Made by a program: the position numbers and the translations under genes. DNA of 64,000 nt from Paenibacillus agri (GTDB taxonomy: Bacteria; Bacillota; Bacilli; Paenibacillales; Paenibacillaceae). The stretch spans positions 496,001-560,000 of the forward strand of contig NZ_JABWCS010000221.1 in the NCBI RefSeq assembly GCF_013359945.1, written 5' to 3'. The notes below the pieces were generated by a model that saw nothing but the letters and a program-made list of their open reading frames with translations, made no database searches and was not told where the DNA came from. Shown here piece after piece: positions 25,246 to 34,060 of the stretch; position 1 is the first letter of the stretch, and each line of letters opens with the position of its first letter.

Positions 25246-26281
25246 AAAGCTAGATGATAGAACAACCGTAATACCTCATCTTGAGCGGAAATCGTATTTC
25301 GGTCTGTTTTTACTCCTAGGGATACTGCTGCTGCTGCTTTCGGCAGCAGCTTCTATCTCTTTTGGTTCTGCTTCCATGAGCCTGACAACGGCATGGACAG
25401 CGATTTTTAATTTTGATCCAGAATTGACTGAACATCAGATTATTCATGCCCTTCGTATTCCGCGTACGGCGGCTGATATTATTGCAGGCATGTGTCTCGC
25501 AGTAGCAGGAGCGGTTATGCAAGGCTATACGCGAAATCCGCTGGCTGATTCGGGATTGATGGGAGTAAATGCAGGAGCAGCTTTTGCAATGGCTGTTACA
25601 CTAGCTTTCCTTCCAGGGCAGCTGCAGACAACTACACTGCTAGTTAGCTTTATTGGCGCAGGGCTTAGTGCAGGATTAACGTATCTTGCCTCTTCATTGA
25701 ATCGTTCAGGAATGACGCCGCAACGACTGGTGCTAGCTGGAATGTCAATTACTATGCTATTTGGCGCTATAGGATCATTTATCTCATTAAACTATGGAAT
25801 TGGTTATGCCCTTGCTTATTGGACATCAGGTAGTGTGGCAGGAGCGACCTGGATGGAGATAAAACTAGTTATTCCTTGGTTCTTGGGTGGGCTGGCTTTA
25901 TCACTATTCATTTCACGCTCCATTACTGTTTTAAACCTGGGAGAAGAGATCGCGAAAGGATTCGGGCAACGAATCGGTTTCGTTAAGATGCTAGCTACGC
26001 TTGCAGTTCTTTTACTTGCTGGTGTATCTGTTGCACTTGTAGGACCAATCGGCTTTGTAGGGTTGATTGTACCGCATATCATGCGTTTTTTTGTAGGCGT
26101 AGATTATCGTTACATTATTCCGGCGTCAGCCATTTATGGGGGCGTACTCATGGTTGTGGCGGATATTGCGGGAAGGTTGATTAATCGTCCGGCAGAGACA
26201 GCGCTGGGCATTATTTTTGCAATGATCGGTGTGCCTTTCTTCTTGCTAATTGCGAGTAAAGAGAGGAGAGCTGTCAAATGA
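25232..26281 (+). CDS. Iron-siderophore ABC transporter permease, FecCD family
   Basis: 349 residues with about nine transmembrane helices. FecCD hallmarks: LRIPRTAADIIAGMCLAVAG, GAVMQGYTRNPLADSGLMGV and the late GPIGFVGLIVPHIMRFFVG, which contacts the ATPase. The start overlaps the binding-protein 3' end by 14 bases, and the stop overlaps the next permease (ATGA). It forms a heterodimeric channel with the next gene product. Confidence 0.92.
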   Translation: MKKNRKLDDRTTVIPHLERKSYFGLFLLLGILLLLLSAAASISFGSASMSLTTAWTAIFNFDPELTEHQIIHALRIPRTAADIIAGMCLAVAGAVMQGYTRNPLADSGLMGVNAGAAFAMAVTLAFLPGQLQTTTLLVSFIGAGLSAGLTYLASSLNRSGMTPQRLVLAGMSITMLFGAIGSFISLNYGIGYALAYWTSGSVAGATWMEIKLVIPWFLGGLALSLFISRSITVLNLGEEIAKGFGQRIGFVKMLATLAVLLLAGVSVALVGPIGFVGLIVPHIMRFFVGVDYRYIIPASAIYGGVLMVVADIAGRLINRPAETALGIIFAMIGVPFFLLIASKERRAVK

Positions 26282-27285
26282 GTGTTGTTAAATCTTATAA
26301 GGCGACAATATGGGTTCTATCTCTCTTAATACTGCTTATTGTAGGAGCTATTCTAAGTCTTAATATGGGAAAAATGTCTCTCAATTCACTTGAAGTATTC
26401 CAAGTATTGATTGGACAGGGTCCTGAAGAGCATCATCTCGTTGTTTATAAGTTTCGTCTTCCGCGAATTGTATTAGCGATACTTGTTGGATTTGGGATGG
26501 CCCTGGCAGGTGCTGTTATGCAGGCGCTGTTGCGCAATGATCTAGCTGATCCCGGCATGCTTGGTATTAGCTCAGGTTCAGGTCTTATGGTGCTATTAAT
26601 TATCTCGACTATAGGCATTCAAGGTGCCACTACAGCATTTTTATTGCCGTCTATGGCATTCGTGGGTGGTCTGCTCGCCGCAGCGCTGATTTATGTTCTA
26701 GCTTATAGAAAACATCGTATGATTTCATCTACACGACTTGTTCTGACTGGCGTTGCGATTAATGTGGGGTTAAGTGCACTAACGTTATTTCTGACGTTAA
26801 AGCTGGATGACCAAAAGTATGAGTTTGCACAGCGTTGGCAAGCGGGATATTTATGGGGAGACAAGTGGCCCTATATTAGTTTGTTGTTACCATGGGTGCT
26901 GTTATTATTCATATACATTGTGGCCAATGCACGAATATTAAATGTTTTGGTGTTAGGCAATGAAACATCGATAGGACTAGGAGTTGCTTTAAAGCGGAAA
27001 TTTCTATGGCTGTCGATTGCGGCTGTTGCCATTGCTTCTGGTTGTGTAGCGCTGGGGGGCTCCATTTTCTTTATTGGCTTGATTAGTCCGCATGTGGCTC
27101 GCAAGCTGGTAGGTCACGATTACAAAGTACTTCTACCAGCTTCAGCGCTAATTGGTGCGATATTGCTGCTTGCAGCGGATACGATTGCCCGAACGGTCAG
27201 CTTTAAGACGGATATTCCAGCAGGGATTATTGTTACGATGCTGAGTGTGCCTTACTTCCTATATCTATTAATGCGGTCAAAATGA
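26278..27285 (+). CDS. Iron-siderophore ABC transporter permease, FecCD family
   Basis: 335 residues, second half of the permease pair. Motifs: FRLPRIVLAILVGFGMALAG, AVMQALLRNDLADPGMLGIS and GSIFFIGLISPHVARKLVG. Translationally coupled to the first permease. The operon ends here at a terminator with no ATPase gene, as in B. subtilis feuABC and yfiYZ-yfhA, whose transporters use the shared ATPase YusV encoded elsewhere; the same is likely here. Confidence 0.92.
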   Translation: MSVVKSYKATIWVLSLLILLIVGAILSLNMGKMSLNSLEVFQVLIGQGPEEHHLVVYKFRLPRIVLAILVGFGMALAGAVMQALLRNDLADPGMLGISSGSGLMVLLIISTIGIQGATTAFLLPSMAFVGGLLAAALIYVLAYRKHRMISSTRLVLTGVAINVGLSALTLFLTLKLDDQKYEFAQRWQAGYLWGDKWPYISLLLPWVLLLFIYIVANARILNVLVLGNETSIGLGVALKRKFLWLSIAAVAIASGCVALGGSIFFIGLISPHVARKLVGHDYKVLLPASALIGAILLLAADTIARTVSFKTDIPAGIIVTMLSVPYFLYLLMRSK

Positions 27286-27300
27286 ATATGGATTATGTCA

Positions 27301-27331
27301 AAAGTCTTTGAGCATGCTCGAAGACTTTTTG
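27301..27331 (+). terminator. Terminator of the siderophore uptake operon
   Basis: AAAAGTCTT-t-GAGC / GCTC-g-AAGACTTTTT hairpin with T-run, 15 bases after the last permease stop. Confidence 0.85.
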
Positions 27332-27518
27332 GCATACGAAAAAGATACGAAGCTGTATGACAGTGAGCTGTAATCTAGTAATGCATAAATAAGTAGTAGC
27401 AGGGCTGTATTTGTCTTACTGAGCCTAATTCGGTGTTTTGGAGAGCTGCAGAGACAATGTTATTGCATCCATTCGCGGGAGAGTACATAGCGTATCTTTC
27501 ATGTTTCTGTTTTTTAAC

Positions 27519-27534
27519 GTATAATACCAAGTAA
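27519..27534 (+). promoter_or_regulatory. -10 region motif shared with the SDR-like gene
   Basis: GTATAATACCAAGTAA, identical to 22298-22313; contains -10 TATAAT, 37 bases before the thioredoxin-like start codon. Confidence 0.5.
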
Positions 27535-27570
27535 ACAGATGCGCATTTTATTTATTGGGAGGGTATACTT

Positions 27571-28188
27571 ATGAGTACACAACAAACAGCAATTTCACCT
27601 GAGAGATTGCAAAAGGCTTTTGCAGAGGGTCTTACATTTGAACAGTTCGTCGATCAGGCTGAGGTGAATCAGGAAAGATTACAAACGAATTTTAAAGGCT
27701 TTGCGCTAAACGATGAAGAACGGGCTTATTTTGCAGCATGGGCTGAACCTGTAGATGTACTGGTGCTAGCTCACGATTGGTGCGGCGATGTTGTGTCCAA
27801 TTTGCCGCTCTTTGCAAAAATTGAGCAGGAAACCGGCAAGCTGAAGCTGCATATTTTGAACCGTGATCCTGATAACTTAGATATCGCAGAATTATACCCG
27901 CATCCGGACGGCAAGAGCCATATTCCTACGTATGTGTTTTTTAATGATAAGGGAGAAGAGCAGGGCATCTTTATTGAAAGACCGGAACAAATTACAGCCT
28001 TGTTCCCTACGTGGGGAGCGCAGTTTTGGGACCTGAATCCGGAATTGGAAGGACGAAACCAAGCGATTGCTGAATTAGACCCGGCAGTGAAACAGGCTTA
28101 TTATAAATATTTGCTTTCACAGCGTGCAGATACTAAGGATGTCGAAAAACAAGGAATCATCAGCATCATTCAATCCATCGTAAAATAA
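27571..28188 (+). CDS. Thioredoxin-fold protein without CXXC
   Basis: 205 residues, thioredoxin family by the pattern DVLVLAHDWCGDVVSNLP, then LHILNRDPDN and the cis-Pro loop SHIPTYVFFNDKGEEQG. The site normally C-x-x-C is WCGDV, with one Cys only, so classical disulfide exchange is unlikely; a single-Cys thiol role or binding function is possible. The RBS GGGAGGG precedes the ATG. It is monocistronic, with a terminator 40 bases downstream and the promoter motif it shares with the SDR-like gene. Confidence 0.85.
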   Translation: MSTQQTAISPERLQKAFAEGLTFEQFVDQAEVNQERLQTNFKGFALNDEERAYFAAWAEPVDVLVLAHDWCGDVVSNLPLFAKIEQETGKLKLHILNRDPDNLDIAELYPHPDGKSHIPTYVFFNDKGEEQGIFIERPEQITALFPTWGAQFWDLNPELEGRNQAIAELDPAVKQAYYKYLLSQRADTKDVEKQGIISIIQSIVK

Positions 28189-28226
28189 AGCTTTTTTACT
28201 TTAATAATACTGACATACTGATTAAT

Positions 28227-28251
28227 ACCGCCGCAGTTTGGCGGTTTTTTT
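28227..28251 (+). terminator. Terminator after the thioredoxin-like gene
   Basis: ACCGCC-GCAGTTT-GGCGGT hairpin followed by seven Ts. Confidence 0.88.
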
Positions 28252-28303
28252 GTGCAGTCACAAACGTTAAATGGTCTTTACGAATCATTTTCCTAGGAAG
28301 GAC

Positions 28304-28334
28304 TTGTACCTCCACCCACTGGAGAATGTAAGCT
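28304..28334 (+). promoter_or_regulatory. MerR-type promoter of hydrolase copy 1
   Basis: -35 TTGTAC (28304-28309), 19-base spacer with dyad CTCCA-CCCAC-TGGAG, -10 TAAGCT (28329-28334). The same design occurs before copies 2 and 3. Downstream, GCTAGCGGCTAGC in the leader is also conserved in variant form. Confidence 0.8.
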
Positions 28335-28384
28335 GTGTTTTAGCTAGCGGCTAGCATTTAACTATAAACGGAGGTTCAATGCTT

Positions 28385-29821
28385 ATGAGGTTATTTGAAG
28401 TTTTGATTGTTGTTTTCAATATTTTGTTGATTGGCTGGATTCTATTATTCAAGAACAAATCGCAACGAGGACCGCTTATTGGCTTCGGCGTTTCCGCCAT
28501 CATTATGTTAGTGCATGGGCTCGTTGAGGGGATGCGCTGGCCGATGATTCCGGCTTATGTCATGACGGCGTTGCCACTTGTGATCTTCGCTGTCAGATTG
28601 AAGTCGAAGTCCCGCCTACCGGGGGAACAGCCTGCTCGAAAAAGATCCATTGTAAAGCTCGTCTTGCTGACCTTACTGACCGTTATTTATTCATCCGTAG
28701 CCGTAGTGTTGCCGATCTTGTTTCCGATATTCACCTTTAACAAGCCGGCAGGCCCTTACAAAATCGGCACAGTCACTTATGATTGGAAAGATGATCAGCG
28801 GGACGAAGTCCTCACGCCAGACACGAGCGACAAGCGTGAGTTAATGGTCCAAGTCTGGTATCCTGCTGATGCAAAAGCGAAAGGAAAAACCGAATTCTAT
28901 CATTCTGAGCCTGATATTTTTGCGGAAGGATATAGTAAAGTTTTTAATATGCCCAAGCTATTGTTTACGGCTTTCGGTAAGGTCCGTACACATGCCATAG
29001 AAAATGCGGAAATTTCCAATGCGGAGTCGTCTTATCCGGTGCTTATTTTTTCGCATGGCCTGAGCGGAACTAAAATGCAGAACACCTTTCAAATTGAACT
29101 ATTAGTTAGTCATGGTTACATTGTAGTGGGCATAGATCATACCTACAGCAGTACAGCTTCCATTTTCCAGGATGGGCGTGTGGCGTATTATCAACCGATA
29201 GACATGACATCCACGGGCCCCATGGATCAATTGAATGATCAATGGGTAGGGGATGCTGAATTTGTGCTGGATCAAGTGGAGAAGCTGGCGGCGAATGATC
29301 CGGAACATCGTTTTACAGGCCGAATGGATATGAATCATGTGGGGATGTTTGGCCATTCCTTTGGCGGGGCGACAAGCGTTCAAATGGTAATGAAGGATGC
29401 TAGAATAAAGGCCGCTATTAATATGGATGGAGTGTTATATGGTAAACTGCGTATTCCGGAAGAAGGACTGAACAAGCCGTTTCTGATGATGAGTGCGGAT
29501 AGCAGCCTGGAGGCTTTACAAAGCACGGATAATAGTGAGCTCTCTGATCTTGGGAAGAAGCTCATGGAACGATTTGATCATATAGCTGACGGCGGTAATT
29601 ACTGGATGACCATAAAGAACATGACACACATGGGCTTTACCGATATTTATCTGCTCTCACCATTGTTTCAATTCCTTCAAAAGGGTAATATTCGAGAGGC
29701 TCAGAGCCTTATTAATGAGTATTCGCTGGATTTCTTCGATCATTATTTAAAAAAGAAGCCACTTCGGCTACTAGAACAAAATATCGGTGAGCATCCGACG
29801 TTCACGCTTCAAAAAGACTGA
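28385..29821 (+). CDS. Membrane alpha/beta hydrolase, PAF-acetylhydrolase-like (copy 1)
   Basis: 478 residues. The N-terminal 130 residues contain about four transmembrane helices (for example LFEVLIVVFNILLIGWILLF and IVKLVLLTLLTVIYSSVAVV). The rest is a platelet-activating-factor-acetylhydrolase-like esterase domain: oxyanion FSHGLSG, nucleophile GMFGHSFGGATS (Ser about residue 325), an acid after the MNMDG strand and His in NMTHMGF. The ATG at 28385 lies ten bases after GGAGG and aligns with the starts of both paralogues (MRxFE); an ATG six bases earlier is too close to that site. Likely substrates are lipids or other esters; unknown. Confidence 0.85.
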   Translation: MRLFEVLIVVFNILLIGWILLFKNKSQRGPLIGFGVSAIIMLVHGLVEGMRWPMIPAYVMTALPLVIFAVRLKSKSRLPGEQPARKRSIVKLVLLTLLTVIYSSVAVVLPILFPIFTFNKPAGPYKIGTVTYDWKDDQRDEVLTPDTSDKRELMVQVWYPADAKAKGKTEFYHSEPDIFAEGYSKVFNMPKLLFTAFGKVRTHAIENAEISNAESSYPVLIFSHGLSGTKMQNTFQIELLVSHGYIVVGIDHTYSSTASIFQDGRVAYYQPIDMTSTGPMDQLNDQWVGDAEFVLDQVEKLAANDPEHRFTGRMDMNHVGMFGHSFGGATSVQMVMKDARIKAAINMDGVLYGKLRIPEEGLNKPFLMMSADSSLEALQSTDNSELSDLGKKLMERFDHIADGGNYWMTIKNMTHMGFTDIYLLSPLFQFLQKGNIREAQSLINEYSLDFFDHYLKKKPLRLLEQNIGEHPTFTLQKD

Positions 29822-29835
29822 TATGAAAAAAAGAC

Positions 29836-29866
29836 TTGAATCTCCACCTACTGGAGATTGTAAGCT
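29836..29866 (+). promoter_or_regulatory. MerR-type promoter of hydrolase copy 2
   Basis: -35 TTGAAT, 19-base spacer carrying CTCCA-CCTAC-TGGAG, -10 TAAGCT. It sits only 14 bases after the copy 1 stop, so copy 2 has its own promoter rather than relying on readthrough. Confidence 0.82.
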
Positions 29867-29917
29867 GTATATTAGCTAGTGCTAGCAACTTACTATCAAC
29901 ATGGAGGTTCAATGCTT

Positions 29918-31354
29918 ATGAGGTTTTTTGAAATTGTGTTGCTTGTTTTCAATATTTTGCTGATGGGCTGGATTCTATTTTTCAAGAACAAGACACAGCG
30001 TAGTTTTCTAATTGGATCCGGGATTTCCGTCATCCTTATGCTGCTGCACGGGATCATCGAAGGCATGCGCTGGGCGATGATTCCGGCGTATGTGTTGTCG
30101 GTAGTGGCATTATTGTTGTTCGTTGTCAGATTGAGATCGAAGTCTCGCCAAGCGGGGGAACAGCCTGCCCGAAAAAGATCCATTGTAAAGCTCGTCTTGC
30201 TGACCTTACTGACTGTTATTTATTCAGCTGTAGCGGTAGCCTTGCCGATATTACTTCCCGTATTCACCTTTGATAAACCAACGGGTTCTTACAAAATCGG
30301 TACAGTTACTTATGATTGGAAAGATGATAGTCGGGACGAGGTCCTCACGCCAGATCCAAATGACAAACGCGAGCTAATGGTACAAATCTGGTATCCTGCT
30401 GACGCCAAAGCAAAAGGGAAGACTGCGGCCTATCATTCGGATGCCAATGCATTTGCTGAGGGATATAGTAAGATGTTCAACTTCCCTAAACTGTTATTTT
30501 CATCTATAGGTTATGTCAAGACGCATGCCATAGAGAACGCAGAAATTGCAAATGCGGAACCGTCCTACCCGGTGCTTCTATTTTCGCATGGTCTGACTGG
30601 AAATAAAATGCAGAACACTTTCCAAGTCGAACAATTGGTTAGTCATGGTTACATTGTGGTCGGCATAGACCATACCTATAGCAGTACCACTTCTGTTTTC
30701 CCGGATGGACGGGTAGCCCCATTAATTATGCAAGACATAAAGTCTATTACCGATCTCGATAATGCCAATGAACAATGGGTAGAAGATGCCAAGTTTGTAT
30801 TGGATGAGGTCGAGAAGCTGGCAGCGAATGATCCAGACCAACGTTTTACCGGCCGGATGGATATGAATCATGTGGGGATGTTCGGCCATTCCTATGGGGG
30901 AGCGACAAGTACGCAAGTGTTGATGGCGGATTCCAGAATCAAGGTAGCCATTAACATGGACGGTGTATTATATGGCCAGCGGCTTATTCCGGAAGAAGGG
31001 CTTGGCAAGCCGTTTATGATGATGAGTGCGGATTCCAGTGTAGAGAATATTAACTCCACTACAGAAGGCAGCCCGATCGATATGAAGAAGGAAGTCCTGC
31101 CGCGGTTCGCTAATATCACTAAGGGCGGTAACTACTGGATGATTCTGAATAAGACGACGCATATCAGCTTCACTGATTTTGTTTCGTTCTCACCACTTTT
31201 CCAATTGATGCAAGGACGCAATATTGGAGAGGCTTACAGCCTAATTAACGATTATTCACAGGACTTCTTCGATCATTACTTGAAAAATCAGCCTTTCCGG
31301 CTATTGGAGCAAAATATTGGAGAGCATCCGGATTTTACGATTTTACATGACTAA
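29918..31354 (+). CDS. Membrane alpha/beta hydrolase, PAF-acetylhydrolase-like (copy 2)
   Basis: 478 residues, closely similar to copies 1 and 3 from end to end. Same architecture: N-terminal membrane bundle (FFEIVLLVFNILLMGWILFF), then esterase core with FSHGLTG, GMFGHSYGGATS and His in TTHISFTD. GHSYG replaces GHSFG of copies 1 and 3. The ATG at 29918 follows GGAGG by ten bases; a longer frame upstream lies in the promoter leader. It is convergent with the MerR gene at 31415 and shares a hairpin terminator with it. Confidence 0.85.
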   Translation: MRFFEIVLLVFNILLMGWILFFKNKTQRSFLIGSGISVILMLLHGIIEGMRWAMIPAYVLSVVALLLFVVRLRSKSRQAGEQPARKRSIVKLVLLTLLTVIYSAVAVALPILLPVFTFDKPTGSYKIGTVTYDWKDDSRDEVLTPDPNDKRELMVQIWYPADAKAKGKTAAYHSDANAFAEGYSKMFNFPKLLFSSIGYVKTHAIENAEIANAEPSYPVLLFSHGLTGNKMQNTFQVEQLVSHGYIVVGIDHTYSSTTSVFPDGRVAPLIMQDIKSITDLDNANEQWVEDAKFVLDEVEKLAANDPDQRFTGRMDMNHVGMFGHSYGGATSTQVLMADSRIKVAINMDGVLYGQRLIPEEGLGKPFMMMSADSSVENINSTTEGSPIDMKKEVLPRFANITKGGNYWMILNKTTHISFTDFVSFSPLFQLMQGRNIGEAYSLINDYSQDFFDHYLKNQPFRLLEQNIGEHPDFTILHD

Positions 31355-31364
31355 TTATAACTAT

Positions 31365-31400
31365 GAACAGCCCAAAGGTCTTAGTCTTTGGGCTGTTCGT
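31365..31400. terminator. Terminator between hydrolase copy 2 and merR gene 1
   Basis: GAACAGCCCAAAG / CTTTGGGCTGTTC, 13-base perfect stem between convergent genes. A close relative lies at 34023-34060, as expected if the whole hydrolase-merR unit was duplicated. Confidence 0.8.
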
Positions 31401-31414
31401 TGTTATAGGTTATG

Positions 31415-32380
31415 CTACAAATTCATCTTTCGCTGCAAGTTTTGAAAGAACACGAGATTCCCTTCTGAGAATAAATTTATTTGCGGACTCATGATGGAAC
31501 ATAGCCTGTTGAGGCGTTCAATAAGAGGTGTACGAGTCTGCCGGGCATGTTTCATATAGGATTTTAGGAAATCCTCGTTATAGATGGTTTGTTCTACATT
31601 GCCGTATAGCGAGAACGACTCTTTAATGATCGCCTGAACTTCAGGACTGTCAGCTGGCTTTTTGGTCTCCACCGCTTGGGTCAATCGAAGATAAAAATGA
31701 TCCAGTTTCTTGATCCATGTAGCTGCATCATAGCGGGGCTGAAGTTCTTTAATGAAGAAAGTATAGTTAGTGTTTTTCACATCTTCGAAATATTGAGGAT
31801 CATTTAAGATTTCTTGCAGCTCATTCCAGGCGGCTATTTGTTTCGCTGTTGTTTTCTCTTGATTCACAATATATTTATTGAAATAATGCAGCATAGGATC
31901 CTGCCATTCTGGAGGAACTCCATCAAAGAGATCAGAAGATTCCACTTTCTCGACAATAAATTGGTTGCGTTTATCAGTATTTGATGCTTTAGCTTGAACG
32001 AGATCGTAAATGTAATTTATGGATGAATCCCCTTGTTGCTGCTTTGCTTGTTGTAAAATAGAGATCATATTCGTAAGCGCGCTAACCTGAATGGACAATG
32101 ATTCAATCTGCCAATCGAGTGCTTTGTCAACCGATAAGGTCCCGGATAGGAGCTGACTGATGTCTTCAATACCAAAATCCAAATAGCGTAGCGTCGTAGT
32201 AAGCTCCAAACGCCGTATATCTTCCATCGTATATAACCGGTGCCTTCCCTCCGTATGAGTGGAGGGCTTAACCAATCCAATCTCATCGTAATATCGGATG
32301 GTTCTGACCTTAGAGCCAATCATTTTGGCAACTTCCCCGATTGAAAAGGTTTGTAGTTCTATATCGCTGTCTGAATACAA
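31415..32380 (-). CDS. MerR-family regulator, hydrolase-array copy 1
   Basis: 321 residues. The MerR winged helix is FSIGEVAKMIGSKVRTIRYYDEIGLVKP followed by GRHRLYTMEDIRRLELTTTLRYLDFG (residues 9-75), then a dimer helix and a 220-residue helical C-terminal domain with no recognised ligand motif. A TTG start at 32380 is chosen: GGAGG lies eight bases upstream, and the paralogue has the same TTG-TAT start context. The ATG at 32416 has no ribosome binding site. It is divergent from hydrolase copy 3 and convergent with copy 2, and probably binds the dyads in their promoters. Confidence 0.83.
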   Translation of the reverse strand: MYSDSDIELQTFSIGEVAKMIGSKVRTIRYYDEIGLVKPSTHTEGRHRLYTMEDIRRLELTTTLRYLDFGIEDISQLLSGTLSVDKALDWQIESLSIQVSALTNMISILQQAKQQQGDSSINYIYDLVQAKASNTDKRNQFIVEKVESSDLFDGVPPEWQDPMLHYFNKYIVNQEKTTAKQIAAWNELQEILNDPQYFEDVKNTNYTFFIKELQPRYDAATWIKKLDHFYLRLTQAVETKKPADSPEVQAIIKESFSLYGNVEQTIYNEDFLKSYMKHARQTRTPLIERLNRLCSIMSPQINLFSEGNLVFFQNLQRKMNL

Positions 32381-32500
32381 ATGATGCGCCTCCAATGCTA
32401 GAACTTCTGTCAACATGACTAAAGGTTTAATGCAATTATACTGCGCACTGCTTATTGAATTCCAGCCGTATTTCCTGCATTAAGATAGCATCAAAAGGAC

Positions 32501-32530
32501 TCGAATCTCACCTCTTGGAGATAATAAGGT
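32501..32530 (+). promoter_or_regulatory. MerR-type promoter of hydrolase copy 3 (18-bp spacer variant)
   Basis: TCGAAT, then 18 bases with a damaged dyad (CTCACCTCTTGGAG), then TAAGGT. One base is missing relative to copies 1 and 2 and the -35 is poorer. It lies in the divergent region between merR gene 1 and hydrolase copy 3. Confidence 0.65.
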
Positions 32531-32580
32531 GTATTAGCTAGTGCTAGCAACTTACTATCGATATGGAGGTTCATTTGCGT

Positions 32581-34020
32581 ATGAGGGTTTTTGAAATTTT
32601 GTTAGTGGTTTTTAATATCTTACTATTGGGCTGGATTCTATTCGCTAAGAATAAGACACAGCGCGGCCTGTTCACTCTATTCGGGATTTCCGCCATCATC
32701 ATGTTGGTGCATGGGGTCATTGAAGGGATGCGCTGGCCAATGATCCCGGCGTATGTTTTGACGGCAGTGGCATTACTGCTTTTCGTTATCAGATCGAAGT
32801 CGAAGTCTGACAAAGCTAAGGGACAATCCACCCGGAAAAGATCAACTGTAAAACTCATTTTCGTGACCTTGCTGACTGTTATTTATTCAGCCGTAGTGGT
32901 AGCCTTACCGCTCATGCTTCCTGTATTCACCTTTGAGAAGCCGAGAGGTCCTTACAAAATCGGTACGGTTACTTATGATTGGAAAGATAATAGCCGGGAA
33001 GAGGTCCTCACGCCTGATCCTAATGACAAACGCGAATTAATGGTACAAGTCTGGTACCCTGCTGATGCTCAAGCGAAGGGGAAGGTTGGGGTCTATCATT
33101 CGGACATCAAAGTCTTTGCTGAGGGATATAGCAAGGTGTTTCATGTCCCTAAGATGTTGTTTACTTCTATAGGTTATGTTAAGACACATGCTATAGAAAA
33201 TGCAGAGATTTCTAATGCAGAGGCGACCTACCCGGTGCTTCTATTTTCACATGGTCTAACCGGGAATAAAATGCAGAATACCTACCAGGTCGAACAATTG
33301 GTCAGTCATGGTTACATCGTGGTCGGCATAGATCATACCTATAGCAGTACCGCTTCTGTGTTCCCGGATGGACGGGTGGCACCATTAATCCAGGAAGAAA
33401 ACAAATCCATCGCTGATCTGGATCATGCCAATGAACAATGGGTAGGGGATGCCAAATTTGTTCTGAATCAGGTGGAGAGGCTGGCGGCGAATGATCCAGA
33501 CCAGCGTTTTACCGGCCGGATGGATATGAATCATGTGGGGATGTTCGGTCATTCCTTCGGCGGAGCGACCAGTGTGCAAATGTTAATGACGGATTCCAGA
33601 ATCAAGGCAGGGCTTAACATGGATGGCATATTATATGGACAGCGGCGTATTCCGGAAGAAGGGCTGAGTAAGCCGTTTCTGATGATGAGTGCGGATTCCA
33701 CTGTAGAGTATATTCATACAAGCACAGATGGCCCGATTGATATGAAGAAGGAAGTCCTACCGCGGTTTGATAACATCACTAAGGGCGGAAACTACTGGAT
33801 GATCCTGAACAAAATAAGGCATGGCAGCTTCACTGATTTTGTTCTGTTCACACCGGTTTTCCAATTGATGCAGGGAAGCGATATTCGAGAGATCCATGAT
33901 CTCATTAGCGATTATTCGCAGGATTTCTTTGATCATTACTTGAAAAAGAAGCCGTTCCGGCTATTGGAGCAAAAAATCGGAGAGCATCCGGATTTTACGA
34001 TTTTACATGACCAAATATAA
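32581..34020 (+). CDS. Membrane alpha/beta hydrolase, PAF-acetylhydrolase-like (copy 3)
   Basis: 479 residues, paralogue of copies 1 and 2 with the same membrane bundle and esterase core (FSHGLTG, GMFGHSFGGATS, His in IRHGSFTD). The ATG at 32581 was chosen: an in-frame ATG at 32563 lies inside the GGAGG site, and the MRVFE start aligns with the paralogues. The gene is divergent from merR gene 1 and convergent with merR gene 2. Confidence 0.85.
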   Translation: MRVFEILLVVFNILLLGWILFAKNKTQRGLFTLFGISAIIMLVHGVIEGMRWPMIPAYVLTAVALLLFVIRSKSKSDKAKGQSTRKRSTVKLIFVTLLTVIYSAVVVALPLMLPVFTFEKPRGPYKIGTVTYDWKDNSREEVLTPDPNDKRELMVQVWYPADAQAKGKVGVYHSDIKVFAEGYSKVFHVPKMLFTSIGYVKTHAIENAEISNAEATYPVLLFSHGLTGNKMQNTYQVEQLVSHGYIVVGIDHTYSSTASVFPDGRVAPLIQEENKSIADLDHANEQWVGDAKFVLNQVERLAANDPDQRFTGRMDMNHVGMFGHSFGGATSVQMLMTDSRIKAGLNMDGILYGQRRIPEEGLSKPFLMMSADSTVEYIHTSTDGPIDMKKEVLPRFDNITKGGNYWMILNKIRHGSFTDFVLFTPVFQLMQGSDIREIHDLISDYSQDFFDHYLKKKPFRLLEQKIGEHPDFTILHDQI

Positions 34021-34022
34021 CT

Positions 34023-34060
34023 GCGAACAACCCAAAGGCCTTAGCTTTTGGGCTGTTCGC
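34023..34060. terminator. Terminator between hydrolase copy 3 and merR gene 2
   Basis: GCGAACA-a-CCCAAAG / CTTTTGGGCTGTTCGC hairpin. Its right arm overlaps the last codons and stop of merR gene 2, which reads the other way. Confidence 0.75.

Noticed and set aside
28385..34020. Hydrolase array as a composite transposon
   Set aside because: Repeats are whole gene units with promoters and terminators; no transposase or terminal inverted repeats with target duplications were seen.
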